Assembly: GCF_038397775.1 (NCBI RefSeq)
Contig: NZ_CP151650.1
Coordinates: 4,526,001 to 4,590,000 of the forward strand
DNA length: 64,000 nucleotides
From: Pseudomonas sp. RC10
GTDB taxonomy: Bacteria > Pseudomonadota > Gammaproteobacteria > Pseudomonadales > Pseudomonadaceae
Direction: 5' to 3'
Below, in pieces: positions 17,194-25,566 of the stretch (positions are counted from its first letter, which is position 1; each line of letters opens with the position of its first letter). The notes under the pieces are model-generated. The model searched no databases and was not told the origin of the DNA. It was given only the letters and a program-made list of their open reading frames with translations. Made by a program: the position numbers and the translations under genes.

Positions 17194-17255
17194 GATCTGG
17201 CGGTGGAGATGTGGCGGCTGTACCGGCCATTCGCGAATAAATTCGCTCCCACAGG
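17194..17255 (+). repeat. REP-type half element shared with the copy near 56.9 kb
   Basis: The sequence around TGTGGCGGCTGTACCGGCC followed by TTCGCGAATAAATTCGCTCCC is repeated in inverted orientation at about 56914-56970 with only a few differences. The second half, CGCGAAT-AAATTCGCTCCCAC, is the GAATTCGCTCC-type REP seen also at 51.1 kb. The first half is an additional conserved arm, so the two loci share a unit longer than a simple REP. Confidence 0.65.
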
Positions 17256-17608
17256 GGAATCGAGGTGTGCCAGAAAATTCTCCGAATCCGCGAAGAGCGT
17301 TAGCTCCAGCCAAAAGAGCTTTTCTTACGCGACGGTTCAGACGCCGCAGAACGCGACTTGGGTGCAGGCCGAACGCAGGCGGCGCGGAGTGGGCCGAGCG
17401 GCATGGATGCCGCGAGAGCGCCGCAAGGACATGGATGTCCGTTCGGCGCGGGCCCACGGAGCGTCGCCGGAGTGAGGGAACCCTGACGAAGTCAGGGCCA
17501 AACCAGGAGCAGGCACCCTTGGTTACTTGGGGGTGGTGCGGCAATCCGACTTTTCCAAGTAACTCGCCGAAGGCGAAACCTTCTGCCCCCAGGCAGAACC
17601 GATGTCGC
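17256..17608. repeat. structured non-coding repeat with serial hairpins
   Basis: This region carries a chain of short perfect hairpins: GGCAT-GG-ATGCC near 17400-17411, GGACAT-GG-ATGTCC near 17428-17441, CCCTGAC-GAA-GTCAGGG near 17480-17496, GTTACTTGG at 17522-17530 with CCAAGTAAC at 17555-17563, and TCGCC-GAA-GGCGA at 17564-17576. The pattern argues for a folded RNA or a palindromic mobile repeat rather than protein. From memory, near-identical sequences recur in many Pseudomonas genomes and are often annotated as spurious short proteins; that cannot be checked here. It abuts the stop codon of the dienelactone hydrolase gene. Confidence 0.55.
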
Positions 17609-18496
17609 TCACACCAAATACTTGTTAAACCACGCCACCGTCCGATCCCACGCCAGCTTCGCCGCCGCCTCGTCATACCGAGGCGTCGAATCATTGTGAA
17701 AACCATGATTCGCACCCTTGTAAATATGCGCCTCATACGTCCTCCCCGCCGCCTTCAACGCCTGCTCATACGCCGGCCAGCCATCCGTAATCGGCTTATC
17801 CAACTCCGCGTAATGCAACAACAGCGGCGCCTTGATCCGACTCACCTCCTCCGCCTTCGGCTGCCGCCCATAAAACGGCACCGCCGCCGACAACTCCGGA
17901 TACGCCACCGCCGCCGCGTTCGCCACCCCGCCGCCGTAACAGAACCCGGTGATCCCCACCTTGCCCGTCGTCGCGTGATGCCCCATCAACCACTCGATCC
18001 CCGCGAAGAAATCATTCATCAGTTTTTCCGGATCGACCTTCGACTGCAGGTCCCGCCCCATGTCATCGTTGCCGGGATAGCCGCCCACCGACGACAACCC
18101 GTCCGGTGCCAGCGCCACGAAACCCGCCTTCGCGACCCGCCGCGCCACGTCCTCGATATACGGGTTCAAGCCCCGGTTTTCATGCACCACCAACACCGCT
18201 GGCACCTTGGCCGACGCCTTCGCCGGTCGCACCAGATAGGCCCGCACCTGGCCATTGCCCTTGGGCGACGGGTACGTGATGTACTCGGCCACGATGTCGG
18301 GGTCGGTGAACGCCACCTGCTCGGCGAGCGCGTAATTGGGGGTCAACGAAGCAAGGATGGACGTGGCGGTCAGGCCGCCCAGCGTGAAGACCGCCGCGCG
18401 GTCGAGAAACTCACGGCGATTGATTTTGCCGTGGACGTAGAAGTCATACAGCTCCAGCAACTCGGGGGCGAAATCCTTGGCAGTGAGACGGGTCAT
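17609..18496 (-). CDS. dienelactone hydrolase family protein with Tat signal
   Basis: The 295-residue protein is an alpha/beta hydrolase of the dienelactone hydrolase (carboxymethylenebutenolidase) family. The cysteine nucleophile is in GFCYGGG (about residue 175), and the late HGFHND contributes the catalytic histidine; an aspartate sits in the [11 protein letters not shown] region. The N-terminus has a twin-arginine motif INRREFLD followed by a hydrophobic stretch, so the folded enzyme is probably exported by Tat, as in other YghX-type members. The substrate is unknown. GGAAG 7 bases upstream supports the ATG. A perfect palindrome of the TetR-operator type lies about 70 bases upstream, but no TetR gene is adjacent. 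Confidence 0.85.
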   Translation of the reverse strand: MTRLTAKDFAPELLELYDFYVHGKINRREFLDRAAVFTLGGLTATSILASLTPNYALAEQVAFTDPDIVAEYITYPSPKGNGQVRAYLVRPAKASAKVPAVLVVHENRGLNPYIEDVARRVAKAGFVALAPDGLSSVGGYPGNDDMGRDLQSKVDPEKLMNDFFAGIEWLMGHHATTGKVGITGFCYGGGVANAAAVAYPELSAAVPFYGRQPKAEEVSRIKAPLLLHYAELDKPITDGWPAYEQALKAAGRTYEAHIYKGANHGFHNDSTPRYDEAAAKLAWDRTVAWFNKYLV

Positions 18497-18874
18497 CTGT
18501 GCACTTCCTCAGCAATGGTCGAATAGCCACCGAACCTGAACCCACCGGCGCGACGGCGCTGCAATGAGCGCTCATTAAAGCAGCGTTTCAGACGCTTTGC
18601 TGCTCCACGAATCGGCCTGTCAGCAGAGGTTCAGCAGCGCCGATCCGAACGATCACAATTACTGGCAACGTGCTAGTAGCCGTTTCAGAAATGAGAACAG
18701 CGTCACGCTATTGGATCCCTTCAATGTTGCGAAGCCCTCTCAATGCCCCTATCGTCTCTGCCTCGACAGCTGCCGGAGCGCTTAACCCTGTCGGTTTTCA
18801 ACAAAATCAAGAACAACACGGTAGATATTTCAGGCGCGCCCGTGCCTGAACTTTATTTGGGATGGAGAGTGAAA
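18497..18874. promoter_or_regulatory. divergent intergenic region with AATGAGCGCTCATT palindrome
   Basis: There is no gene in this 378-base stretch between two divergent genes. AATGAGCGCTCATT at 18563-18576 is a perfect 14-base palindrome of the form bound by many TetR-family repressors, placed 67-80 bases upstream of the dienelactone hydrolase start. A second imperfect inverted repeat (AGCGT...ACGCT) lies just beyond it. The remaining 250 bases towards the lipoprotein gene show nothing further that I can name. Confidence 0.5.
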
Positions 18875-19186
18875 ATGACTACATGGAAATTGCGCGCCGT
18901 AATGATCGCGGCGATGAGTGTGCTGTTGTCGGCGTGTGGTTCTGCGCAGGTCAACATGACCGAAGTGCAGACCGCGACGGCGAAAACCCTGGGCCTGGCG
19001 TCCTCGGATGAGATCACCGTCACTAACATTCAGTACGCCAAGCAGAACGCCCTCGGCGGACAAAAACTGACTTACGACGCCACCACCGCGCGCGGCCGCA
19101 AGTTCGCCTGCAGCGCGTTCGTGATTCCGGGGCTGACCCCTCTGGACAAAGCCGCGTGGAACGACGGCGAATGCCACCCACGCTAA
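18875..19186 (+). CDS. small lipoprotein of unknown function
   Basis: The 103-residue product has a basic start, a hydrophobic core and the lipobox LLSAC near residue 21, so it should be cut by lipoprotein signal peptidase and anchored in a membrane. The mature part is about 80 residues, mostly polar, with two further cysteines (CSAF and the late ECHPR) that could form a disulfide. I do not recognise the family. The ATG at 18875 is preferred because GGAG at 18864 lies at a good distance; GTG at 18869 would be too close. It is divergent from the dienelactone hydrolase gene and convergent with the next LysR gene. Confidence 0.75.
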   Translation: MTTWKLRAVMIAAMSVLLSACGSAQVNMTEVQTATAKTLGLASSDEITVTNIQYAKQNALGGQKLTYDATTARGRKFACSAFVIPGLTPLDKAAWNDGECHPR

Positions 19187-19288
19187 CACCCGCTGACGCG
19201 CGTCTGTACACGTAACAGCACCTGTCGATGGCGATGACCGCTTCAGGCATCGCCGCCGACAAACCTCTCTCTCGCAAACCCGCCATCA

Positions 19289-20173
19289 CTACCACGCCTG
19301 CAACCCCCACAGCACCTCCAGCACATGCCCGGTCGAACGCTCCACCTCCCCAGCCCGGTGCGCGATGCCCAATTCCCGCGACAACGGCGGTTGCAACGGA
19401 CGCATGACAACGCGACTGTCCGGCAACGGCGTGGACGCTTCGTGGGGCAGCAACGTCGCGCCGTAACCTGCCGCCACCAGGCTCTTGATCGCGTCGTTGT
19501 AATTGAGCTGAATGCGCGGCGTCGGCTGCGGTCCTTCATTGGCGAACCATTCCCCCACTTGGCGCGAGAGCCGGGTCGAGGGGTCGTTGAGAATCAGCGC
19601 CTGCCCGGCCAGCCACGACGGCGTGATCACCTCGGGACTGTCCCAACGCGCGGGCAAAAACGCCATGACCGGGTCCCGCCGCCACGGCGTGATGCGCAGG
19701 CCTTTGACGGGCGGTTGCGGCAACGCGATCACGCCGATGTCGAGGCTGCCATCGGTGAGTTTGTGCAGGGTCTGCTGCGACGTCAGCACAGCGACTTGCA
19801 CGTCGATGCCCCCATGTCGGAGGCCGAGGGTTTCCAGCGCCTGAGGGATCAACTGCGCGATCACCCCGGTGGACGCCCCCAGCCGTACGCGGCCCGCCAG
19901 TCCCAACACCTGACGTTCGACGTCTTCGAGCGCCTGTTCAGCATCGGCCAGCAGACGCCGCGCCCGTTCGATCAGGGTTTCACCGATGGCCGACGGCTGC
20001 ACCTTGCCTCGGGTCCGCGAGAGCAACGCGCCGCCTACCCGCGCTTCCAGGTCGGCGATGTGCAGGCTGACCGTTGGCGGCGCCAGGTTCAACACCCGCG
20101 CCGCCTCGGCAAACGAGCCGTGATCGGCAATCGCTACCAAGGTGCGCAAACGGTCGAGGCTGATTTCGCGCAT
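19289..20173 (-). CDS. LysR-family transcriptional regulator
   Basis: The 294-residue protein has an N-terminal helix-turn-helix ([37 protein letters not shown]) and the usual effector domain behind. It is transcribed away from the argC gene, with about 113 bases between the two starts, the classical arrangement for a LysR regulator and its target. If so, it might control arginine-related or other carbamoyl metabolism, but the target is inferred only from position. Nothing in the effector domain reveals the ligand to me. Confidence 0.88.
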   Translation of the reverse strand: MREISLDRLRTLVAIADHGSFAEAARVLNLAPPTVSLHIADLEARVGGALLSRTRGKVQPSAIGETLIERARRLLADAEQALEDVERQVLGLAGRVRLGASTGVIAQLIPQALETLGLRHGGIDVQVAVLTSQQTLHKLTDGSLDIGVIALPQPPVKGLRITPWRRDPVMAFLPARWDSPEVITPSWLAGQALILNDPSTRLSRQVGEWFANEGPQPTPRIQLNYNDAIKSLVAAGYGATLLPHEASTPLPDSRVVMRPLQPPLSRELGIAHRAGEVERSTGHVLEVLWGLQAW

Positions 20174-20286
20174 GGGGTATGTATCCTTCAGAAAAGCTGA
20201 CGATCAGCATCATAAAATTCAACTTCTCCTATCCTACGCCCTGTCGGAAGATGATTGCCATCAACGGCATTCAGCGAGACACCGAC

Positions 20287-21210
20287 ATGACCCTTCCTGT
20301 GGTTTTCATCGACGGCGACCAAGGCACCACCGGCTTGCAGATTCACCAGCGGCTGCAGGGGCGCACCGACCTGACCCTCGTCACTTTGCCTGCCGAGCAG
20401 CGCAAGCATCCGCAAAGCCGCCTGGCCGCGCTCAACACCTGTGACATCGCCATTCTGTGCCTGCCGGACGACGCCGCCCGCGCCGCCGCTGCCAGCATCG
20501 AGAACCCGAACGTGCGGGTGATCGACGCCAGCTCCGCGCACCGCACCGACCCGGAGTGGGTGTATGGCTTTGCACAGATCAGCGCGGAGCAACAGGCCGC
20601 CATCGCCTCGGCCAAGCGGGTGAGCAATCCGGGTTGCTACCCCACCGGCGCGGTAGGCCTGTTACGGCCGCTGCTGGACGCGGGTCTGGTGCCACGCGAC
20701 TACCCGATCACGATCAACGCGGTGTCGGGGTATTCCGGCAAAGGGCGCGCCGGGGTCGAGGAGTTCGAAGGGCAAGATGCCGCCCAAGCCACTCCGTTCC
20801 AGATTTACGGACTGAGCCTGGCACACAAACACGTACCGGAAATTCAGCAGTACAGCGGGTTGTCCGAGCGGCCCGTGTTCATTCCAGCCTATGGCTCTTT
20901 TCGCCAGGGCATCGTGCTGACCATTGCCCTGCAAGTGCGTTTGTTGGCGCCGGGTGTGGATGGCGCAGCGCTGCACGCGTGCCTCGCGCAGCATTACGCA
21001 GGCAGCGGGTTTGTCGAGGTGATGGGCATGGACGAGGCGAAAGCGCTGTCCGGGCTGGACCCACGGGCGCTGAATGGCACCGATAAATTGCGCCTGATGG
21101 TCTTCGAAAACGCCGGGCACGTGATGCTGGCGGCGGTCTTCGACAATTTGGGCAAAGGGGCGGCCGGGGCGGCGGTGCAGAACCTCGACCTGATGCTCAC
21201 CGGGGCTTGA
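20287..21210 (+). CDS. argC: N-acetyl-gamma-glutamyl-phosphate reductase, short type 2 form
   Basis: The 307-residue enzyme reduces N-acetylglutamyl phosphate to the semialdehyde with NADPH in arginine synthesis. The N-terminus [19 protein letters not shown] is the nucleotide-binding start of the short, type 2 ArgC group; the catalytic cysteine is in [17 protein letters not shown] (about residue 117) and the histidine in [13 protein letters not shown] longer in-frame start at 20251 has a better-looking GGAAG but would add residues not seen in the family, so 20287 is chosen with some doubt. Pseudomonas usually has a second, long-form argC elsewhere, so this may be an auxiliary copy. A LysR gene is divergent. 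Confidence 0.88.
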   Translation: MTLPVVFIDGDQGTTGLQIHQRLQGRTDLTLVTLPAEQRKHPQSRLAALNTCDIAILCLPDDAARAAAASIENPNVRVIDASSAHRTDPEWVYGFAQISAEQQAAIASAKRVSNPGCYPTGAVGLLRPLLDAGLVPRDYPITINAVSGYSGKGRAGVEEFEGQDAAQATPFQIYGLSLAHKHVPEIQQYSGLSERPVFIPAYGSFRQGIVLTIALQVRLLAPGVDGAALHACLAQHYAGSGFVEVMGMDEAKALSGLDPRALNGTDKLRLMVFENAGHVMLAAVFDNLGKGAAGAAVQNLDLMLTGA

Positions 21211-21216
21211 CCTTCC

Positions 21217-22119
21217 CTACCGCAATTCGGCCTTCAGCCACGCCACCAACAGGCTCGCCTCCTCACGGCGCGCCTGACCGTGGCGGCGGTAGACCGACAG
21301 CGCGTTGTCCAGGTGCACGCTCTGGGTGAACGGCGCGATCAGGGCGCCGCTGTCGAGCATGCGCTGTGACGTGCGTCGCCAACCCATCGCCAGGCCATGC
21401 CCTTCGACCGCCGCATGCAGCATCAGCGAGTAGCTGTCGAACGCCAGCCCCCTCGCCTGTTGCGGCACGTCAACGCCGAACGTCGCCAGCCAGGTGTCCC
21501 ATTCCAGTTGATAGACCGGCTGCGCATCGTGGTGCAGCAGCGTGTGGCCGTGCAGATCGTCGAGAGCGATGGGCAGCATTCGCCCGTTCGCATAGGCGGG
21601 GCTGCACACGGGAAAGACTTCATCGGCCGCCGTGAACAGCAACGGGTGCAGGCCGTGGTCGCGGTTGCTGCTCTGCATCGCCACGTCGAAATAGCCCTGA
21701 AAGTCGGTCAGTGGATTGGCCCAGGTGACCATTTTCAGTTCGATTTCCGGGTACTGCTGATGGAAATTCGACAGCCTCGGCATCAACCAGTGAAACGCCT
21801 CGCAGGGCTGACACAGCAACACCACTTCATTCTTCCCCGCCACCCCGCGCAGCCGGTCCGAGGTGCTGGCGACGTCGCGCAATGCATTACCCAGCGTGAG
21901 GTTGAGCTCGCGTCCCGCATCGGTCAGAAACACCGCCCGATTGCGGCGCTGAAACAGGGCGATGCCGAGGTCATCTTCCAGCGCCCGAATCTGCCGACTG
22001 ACCGCCGCTTGAGTGAGGTTAAGCTCCTCGGCAGCACGGGAAAAACTCAACAGCCGAGCCGCCGCCTCAAAGGGCAACAGACTGGCCAGTGGCGGGAGGG
22101 ATTTGCCGAGCTTATTCAT
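21217..22119 (-). CDS. LysR-family regulator, GcvA-like
   Basis: The 300-residue protein starts with the GcvA-type pattern LPPLASLLPFEAAARLLSFSRAAEELNLTQAAVSRQIRALEDDLG, a helix-turn-helix recognisable as the GcvA/AmpR branch, followed by the effector domain. It ends 6 bases from the argC stop on the other strand and is divergent from the EamA transporter gene, about 308 bases away across a REP cluster. Regulation of the transporter and dioxygenase pair is likely but the REP cluster in between makes this less certain. Confidence 0.88.
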   Translation of the reverse strand: MNKLGKSLPPLASLLPFEAAARLLSFSRAAEELNLTQAAVSRQIRALEDDLGIALFQRRNRAVFLTDAGRELNLTLGNALRDVASTSDRLRGVAGKNEVVLLCQPCEAFHWLMPRLSNFHQQYPEIELKMVTWANPLTDFQGYFDVAMQSSNRDHGLHPLLFTAADEVFPVCSPAYANGRMLPIALDDLHGHTLLHHDAQPVYQLEWDTWLATFGVDVPQQARGLAFDSYSLMLHAAVEGHGLAMGWRRTSQRMLDSGALIAPFTQSVHLDNALSVYRRHGQARREEASLLVAWLKAELR

Positions 22120-22427
22120 AATTTCAGGTAATACATCGCGACGAAGACATCATTTGTAGCACAGCGGGGTGGATCGGCAAGATGGCGCTCAACAGGACTT
22201 ACGCGTGCCCGCTTCTGGCCGAAGGCCGTAGGAGCGCTGCCTGCTTCTGCCGAAGGCGTAGGAGCTGGCTTGCCTGCGATCTGTTGCGAAGCGACAGCAA
22301 AATCTGGCGACTCCGATTTGCCTGACACTCCGCATGCGCATGATTTACTGCCGGTGCCCGGCAGATCGCAGGCAAGCCAGCTCCTACGCCTTCGGCAGAA
22401 ACGCGACCTTCATCGACAGGAGCTTCC
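22120..22427. repeat. divergent intergenic region filled by REP elements
   Basis: Beyond the LysR start this region is mainly REP sequence: two direct copies at about 22207-22275 (GGCCGAAGGCCGTAGGAGC and CTGCCGAAGGCGTAGGAGC) and an inverted copy at about 22362-22404 (GCAGGCAAGCCAGCTCCTAC). The inverted copy contains CAGCTCCTAC, an unoccupied version of the sequence that the IS110 element near 30 kb interrupted. The EamA gene start follows a GACAGGAGC ribosome site. Confidence 0.75.
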
Positions 22428-23399
22428 ATGCCCACATCACGCTCCACCCTCCTCCAAGGCGTCGCCTTCGCCGTGCTGGCGACGCTGTGCTGGGCGAGCA
22501 ATTTCATCTCGCCGTACGTGTTGCAGGGCTACAGCATTCAGGACTTCATGCTCGTGCGTTTCATGATGGCCGGGCTGATCGGCGTTTGTGTGCTGCCGTT
22601 CTACCGCGCCCAGCTGCGGGGCCTGCGCCCTCGGCAGTGGCTGACCGGCATGGGCCTCGGTGTGGTGGGGTATTTGGGCTACAGCAGTTGCATCGCGGGT
22701 GGAGTGATCTACGGCGGGCCGTTGCTGATCGCCGCGTTCATCGGTGCCGTGCCGGTGTTGCAGGCCTTGCTTGGCAATGCGACACAGCGTTCGCTGCGCT
22801 GGGGTCAGTTGGCCGTGCCGGTGACGGTGCTGTGCCTCGGGTTGGTAGCGATCAATCTGAATCTGTTGAACGAATCCGCCAGCGGTCCGACGCAGTTGGG
22901 GCTCGGCCTGGCCTTTTCCTTCGGAGCGGTGCTGTTGTGGCTGTCGTTCAGCGCGGTGAATCAAGCGGCGATGGTGCATTTGCACACTCAGGCGACGGCA
23001 GCGTGGACCTGCCTGATGACCATTGGCGCAGGGCTTGCTGCTGTCGCGCTCACCCCATTGGCGTGGGCTGCGAACCTGTTGCGTCTTCCGGTTCTTGGCG
23101 CGACCACCCCCGACGCCCTGCACCTGTACGGCTGGGCCGCGTTGATCGCGCTGCTGTCGTCGGTGATCGGCGCCGGGGCCTGGAACGTCGCCTCGCGACG
23201 CCTGCCGATGGTGCTCTCCGGGCAATTGATCGCACTGGAATCGCTGTTCGCCAGCCTGCTCGGTCTGGCGTTCCACGGTCGCTTGCCGAGCATGGCCGAA
23301 ATGCTCGGGCTGGTGCTGATTCTGATCGGCACTGTGTACGCCGTCCGGGTCATCCTCGCGCCCACCCACCTCGCCTCGGAACAACCCGCCACGCCCTGA
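22428..23399 (+). CDS. EamA/DMT-family transporter
   Basis: The 323-residue protein has about ten hydrophobic helices in two repeats, the pattern of the drug/metabolite transporter superfamily. The opening LATLCWASNFISPYVLQGYSIQDFMLVRFMMAG is a typical EamA helix 1-2, and the last helix ends near VILAPTHLA. It would move a small organic compound across the inner membrane, likely by export, but the substrate is not readable. It is 33 bases ahead of a gamma-butyrobetaine-hydroxylase-like gene and divergent from a LysR gene, so the three may form a small transport and oxidation unit. Confidence 0.85.
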   Translation: MPTSRSTLLQGVAFAVLATLCWASNFISPYVLQGYSIQDFMLVRFMMAGLIGVCVLPFYRAQLRGLRPRQWLTGMGLGVVGYLGYSSCIAGGVIYGGPLLIAAFIGAVPVLQALLGNATQRSLRWGQLAVPVTVLCLGLVAINLNLLNESASGPTQLGLGLAFSFGAVLLWLSFSAVNQAAMVHLHTQATAAWTCLMTIGAGLAAVALTPLAWAANLLRLPVLGATTPDALHLYGWAALIALLSSVIGAGAWNVASRRLPMVLSGQLIALESLFASLLGLAFHGRLPSMAEMLGLVLILIGTVYAVRVILAPTHLASEQPATP

Positions 23400-23432
23400 A
23401 CCTCGCCCCATCATGCCCAAGGAGCCTCGTCC

Positions 23433-24587
23433 ATGAACGCCATCGCCGACTACCGCACCTACCCGCTGATCAGCCCGCTGCTCAGCGTCACCGCCACGCC
23501 CGAGCTGATTGAAGTGCTGTGGGCTGACCAGCGTCGCAGCCCCTTTCACCTGCTGTGGCTGCGGGATAACTGTCCCTGCGAGGCGTGCGTGTACAGCGTT
23601 ACCCGTGAGCAGGTGTTCGAAATCGCCGACGTGCCGCTCGACCTTGGCGTGCGCGCCGCCGATATCGATGAACTCGGCGCCCTGAGGGTGGTGTGGCAGG
23701 ACGGCCATGAAAGCCGCTTCGACCCTGGCTGGCTGCGTGCCCATGCCTATGACGATTACTCCCGCGCGGAACGGGAAGCGAAACGATCGTGCAAACAGCG
23801 CTGGGTCGCCGGACTCGAATTGCCGGTGTTCGACTATACGGCAGTGATGGAAGACGACAACGCCCTGCTCGACTGGCTGCTGGCGGTGCGCGATATCGGG
23901 CTGACTCAGGTGCGCGGCGTGCCCACCGAACCTGGCTCATTGAGCCCGTTGGCGCGACGGATTTCGTTCATTCGCGAAAGCAACTTTGGGGTGTTGTTCA
24001 ACGTGCAATCCAAGGCCGACGCGGACAGCAACGCCTACACCGCCTTCAACCTGCCGCTGCACACGGATTTGCCAACGCGGGAATTGCAGCCGGGTTTGCA
24101 GTTTCTGCATTGCCTGGTGAACGACGCCCAAGGGGGTGACAGCCGTTTCGTCGATGGCTTCGCGGTGGCCGAGGCCCTGCGGATGGAAGACCCGGAGGCG
24201 TATCGATTACTGTGTGAGGTGCCCGTGGAGTTTCGCAACAAGGACCGGCGCAGCGATTACCGCTGCCTGGCCCCGGTCATCGCGCTGGACGCTTGTGGGG
24301 AGGTGTCGGAGGTGCGCATGGCGAATTTTCTGCGCGGGCCGTTTGACATCGAGCCTGCGCTGATGCAGCCGTATTATCGAGCCTACAGGCGCTTCATCGA
24401 GATGACCCGCGAGGCCCGGTTTCAGTTTCGCCAACGACTGGAGGCTGGACAGCTGTGGTGCTTCGACAACCGCCGCACCCTCCACGCCCGTGACGCCTTC
24501 GACCCCAAGAGCGGGGCGCGGCATTTTCAGGGGTGTTATGTGGACCGGGATGAGTTGCTGTCGCGGATATGGGTGTTGCAGCGGTGA
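23433..24587 (+). CDS. gamma-butyrobetaine hydroxylase-like 2-oxoglutarate/Fe(II) dioxygenase
   Basis: The 384-residue protein has the two-domain build of the GBBH/TMLH group. The N-terminal DUF971-like part contains LLWLRDNCPCEACV, cysteines that with a later histidine bind zinc in gamma-butyrobetaine hydroxylase. The C-terminal TauD-like part has the iron HxD pair in PLHTDLPTREL (about residue 209) and the distal histidine with arginine in FDNRRTLHARDAF (about 345). The known reaction is hydroxylation of gamma-butyrobetaine to carnitine, but many bacterial members act on other substrates. The partner EamA gene 33 bases upstream is not a betaine transporter family, so the substrate is open. 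Confidence 0.82.
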   Translation: MNAIADYRTYPLISPLLSVTATPELIEVLWADQRRSPFHLLWLRDNCPCEACVYSVTREQVFEIADVPLDLGVRAADIDELGALRVVWQDGHESRFDPGWLRAHAYDDYSRAEREAKRSCKQRWVAGLELPVFDYTAVMEDDNALLDWLLAVRDIGLTQVRGVPTEPGSLSPLARRISFIRESNFGVLFNVQSKADADSNAYTAFNLPLHTDLPTRELQPGLQFLHCLVNDAQGGDSRFVDGFAVAEALRMEDPEAYRLLCEVPVEFRNKDRRSDYRCLAPVIALDACGEVSEVRMANFLRGPFDIEPALMQPYYRAYRRFIEMTREARFQFRQRLEAGQLWCFDNRRTLHARDAFDPKSGARHFQGCYVDRDELLSRIWVLQR

Positions 24588-24608
24588 TCGTGAGTGTCCC
24601 AATCCCTC

Positions 24609-24697
24609 TGTAGGAGCCGGCTTGCTGGCGAATGCGGCAGGTCTGCACTGCGTTGGGTGACTGACACTCCGCCTTCGCCAGCAAGCCGGCTCCTACA
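24609..24697. repeat. REP inverted pair
   Basis: TGTAGGAGCCGGCTTGCTGGCGAA at the left is mirrored at the right by TTCGCCAGCAAGCCGGCTCCTACA, about 40 bases apart. The unit lies between two convergent genes. A close relative is at 38.9 kb. Confidence 0.85.
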
Positions 24698-24732
24698 ATG
24701 AATGGCGGTGTGTTCGGATCATGTGTTCGGCA

Positions 24733-25554
24733 TCACCCGCCAATCAAAAAATTCCCCGGCCGTCCGGCTTCGCTGCCTTCCAGCACCGGCACTTGCGCGT
24801 CATCTTTCAATTTCACCCCGGACAATTGCCGGCGCCAGGCCTCGCGCATGAGGTACAGCAACTTGTGCGCGGCCATGGCGTAGCTCATGCCTTCCAGCCG
24901 CACATTGGAGATGCAGTTGCGCGCCGCGTCGTTCAGACCGACCCGGGGCGCGTAGGTGAAATACAGGCCCAGGCTGTCGGGTGAGCTGAGGCCGGGGCGT
25001 TCGCCGATAAGGATCACCACCATCCGCGCCTTGAGCAGTTCGGCGACTTCATCAGCCACGGCCACGCGCCCCTGTTCCACCAACACCACAGGCGCGAGGC
25101 TCCATCCCTCAGCCGCCGCCAGTTCATCAATCCGCGCCAGCATGGCCGGGCTGTGACGTTGCACGGCCAGCGACGACAGCCCATCGGCCACCACCACCGC
25201 CAGATCGAACCCCTTCGGGTGCGCCTCGGCATACCCACGCAACTGCTCCACCGAATCCGTCGACAAGCGCCGCCCCAAATCCGGCCGTTGCAGGTAGATG
25301 TTCCGGTCTTGCGCCGAGCTGTGCACGGTCAAGGTTTCCCGCTGGCGCCCGTTCAACTGCTCGCTCAACGCCGCGTGATCGAAGGGCAAATGCACGGCAT
25401 CGCGGGCCTGGGCGTGGGCAAACTGAAAATCCAGCTGTGCCGCCGTCGGCAGGCTGGTCCCGGCGTGCCCCAAGGCAATCCGCGCCGAGGTCAGCGAGCG
25501 TAACTGCTGCCAGGCGTCGGCCTGGGCAGGTGTCTTGTTGTGGTCGTCACTCAT
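24733..25554 (-). CDS. eutC: ethanolamine ammonia-lyase small subunit
   Basis: The 273-residue protein is the light chain of adenosylcobalamin-dependent ethanolamine ammonia-lyase, which with EutB turns ethanolamine into acetaldehyde and ammonia. Recognisable stretches are [45 protein letters not shown] and [25 protein letters not shown], with NCISNVR near the C-terminus. The ATG at 25554 has GAGGA 9 bases upstream, preferred over TTG at 25560. It follows eutB by 12 bases. No microcompartment shell genes are nearby, consistent with the simple soluble pathway of pseudomonads. Confidence 0.95.
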   Translation of the reverse strand: MSDDHNKTPAQADAWQQLRSLTSARIALGHAGTSLPTAAQLDFQFAHAQARDAVHLPFDHAALSEQLNGRQRETLTVHSSAQDRNIYLQRPDLGRRLSTDSVEQLRGYAEAHPKGFDLAVVVADGLSSLAVQRHSPAMLARIDELAAAEGWSLAPVVLVEQGRVAVADEVAELLKARMVVILIGERPGLSSPDSLGLYFTYAPRVGLNDAARNCISNVRLEGMSYAMAAHKLLYLMREAWRRQLSGVKLKDDAQVPVLEGSEAGRPGNFLIGG

Positions 25555-25566
25555 GGCCAAACGTCC

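Noticed and set aside
16987..17736. A minus-strand open frame of 249 codons over the hairpin repeat
   Set aside because: It covers several perfect hairpins and a REP half, overlaps the dienelactone hydrolase gene, and its composition is as expected from translated repeat DNA.
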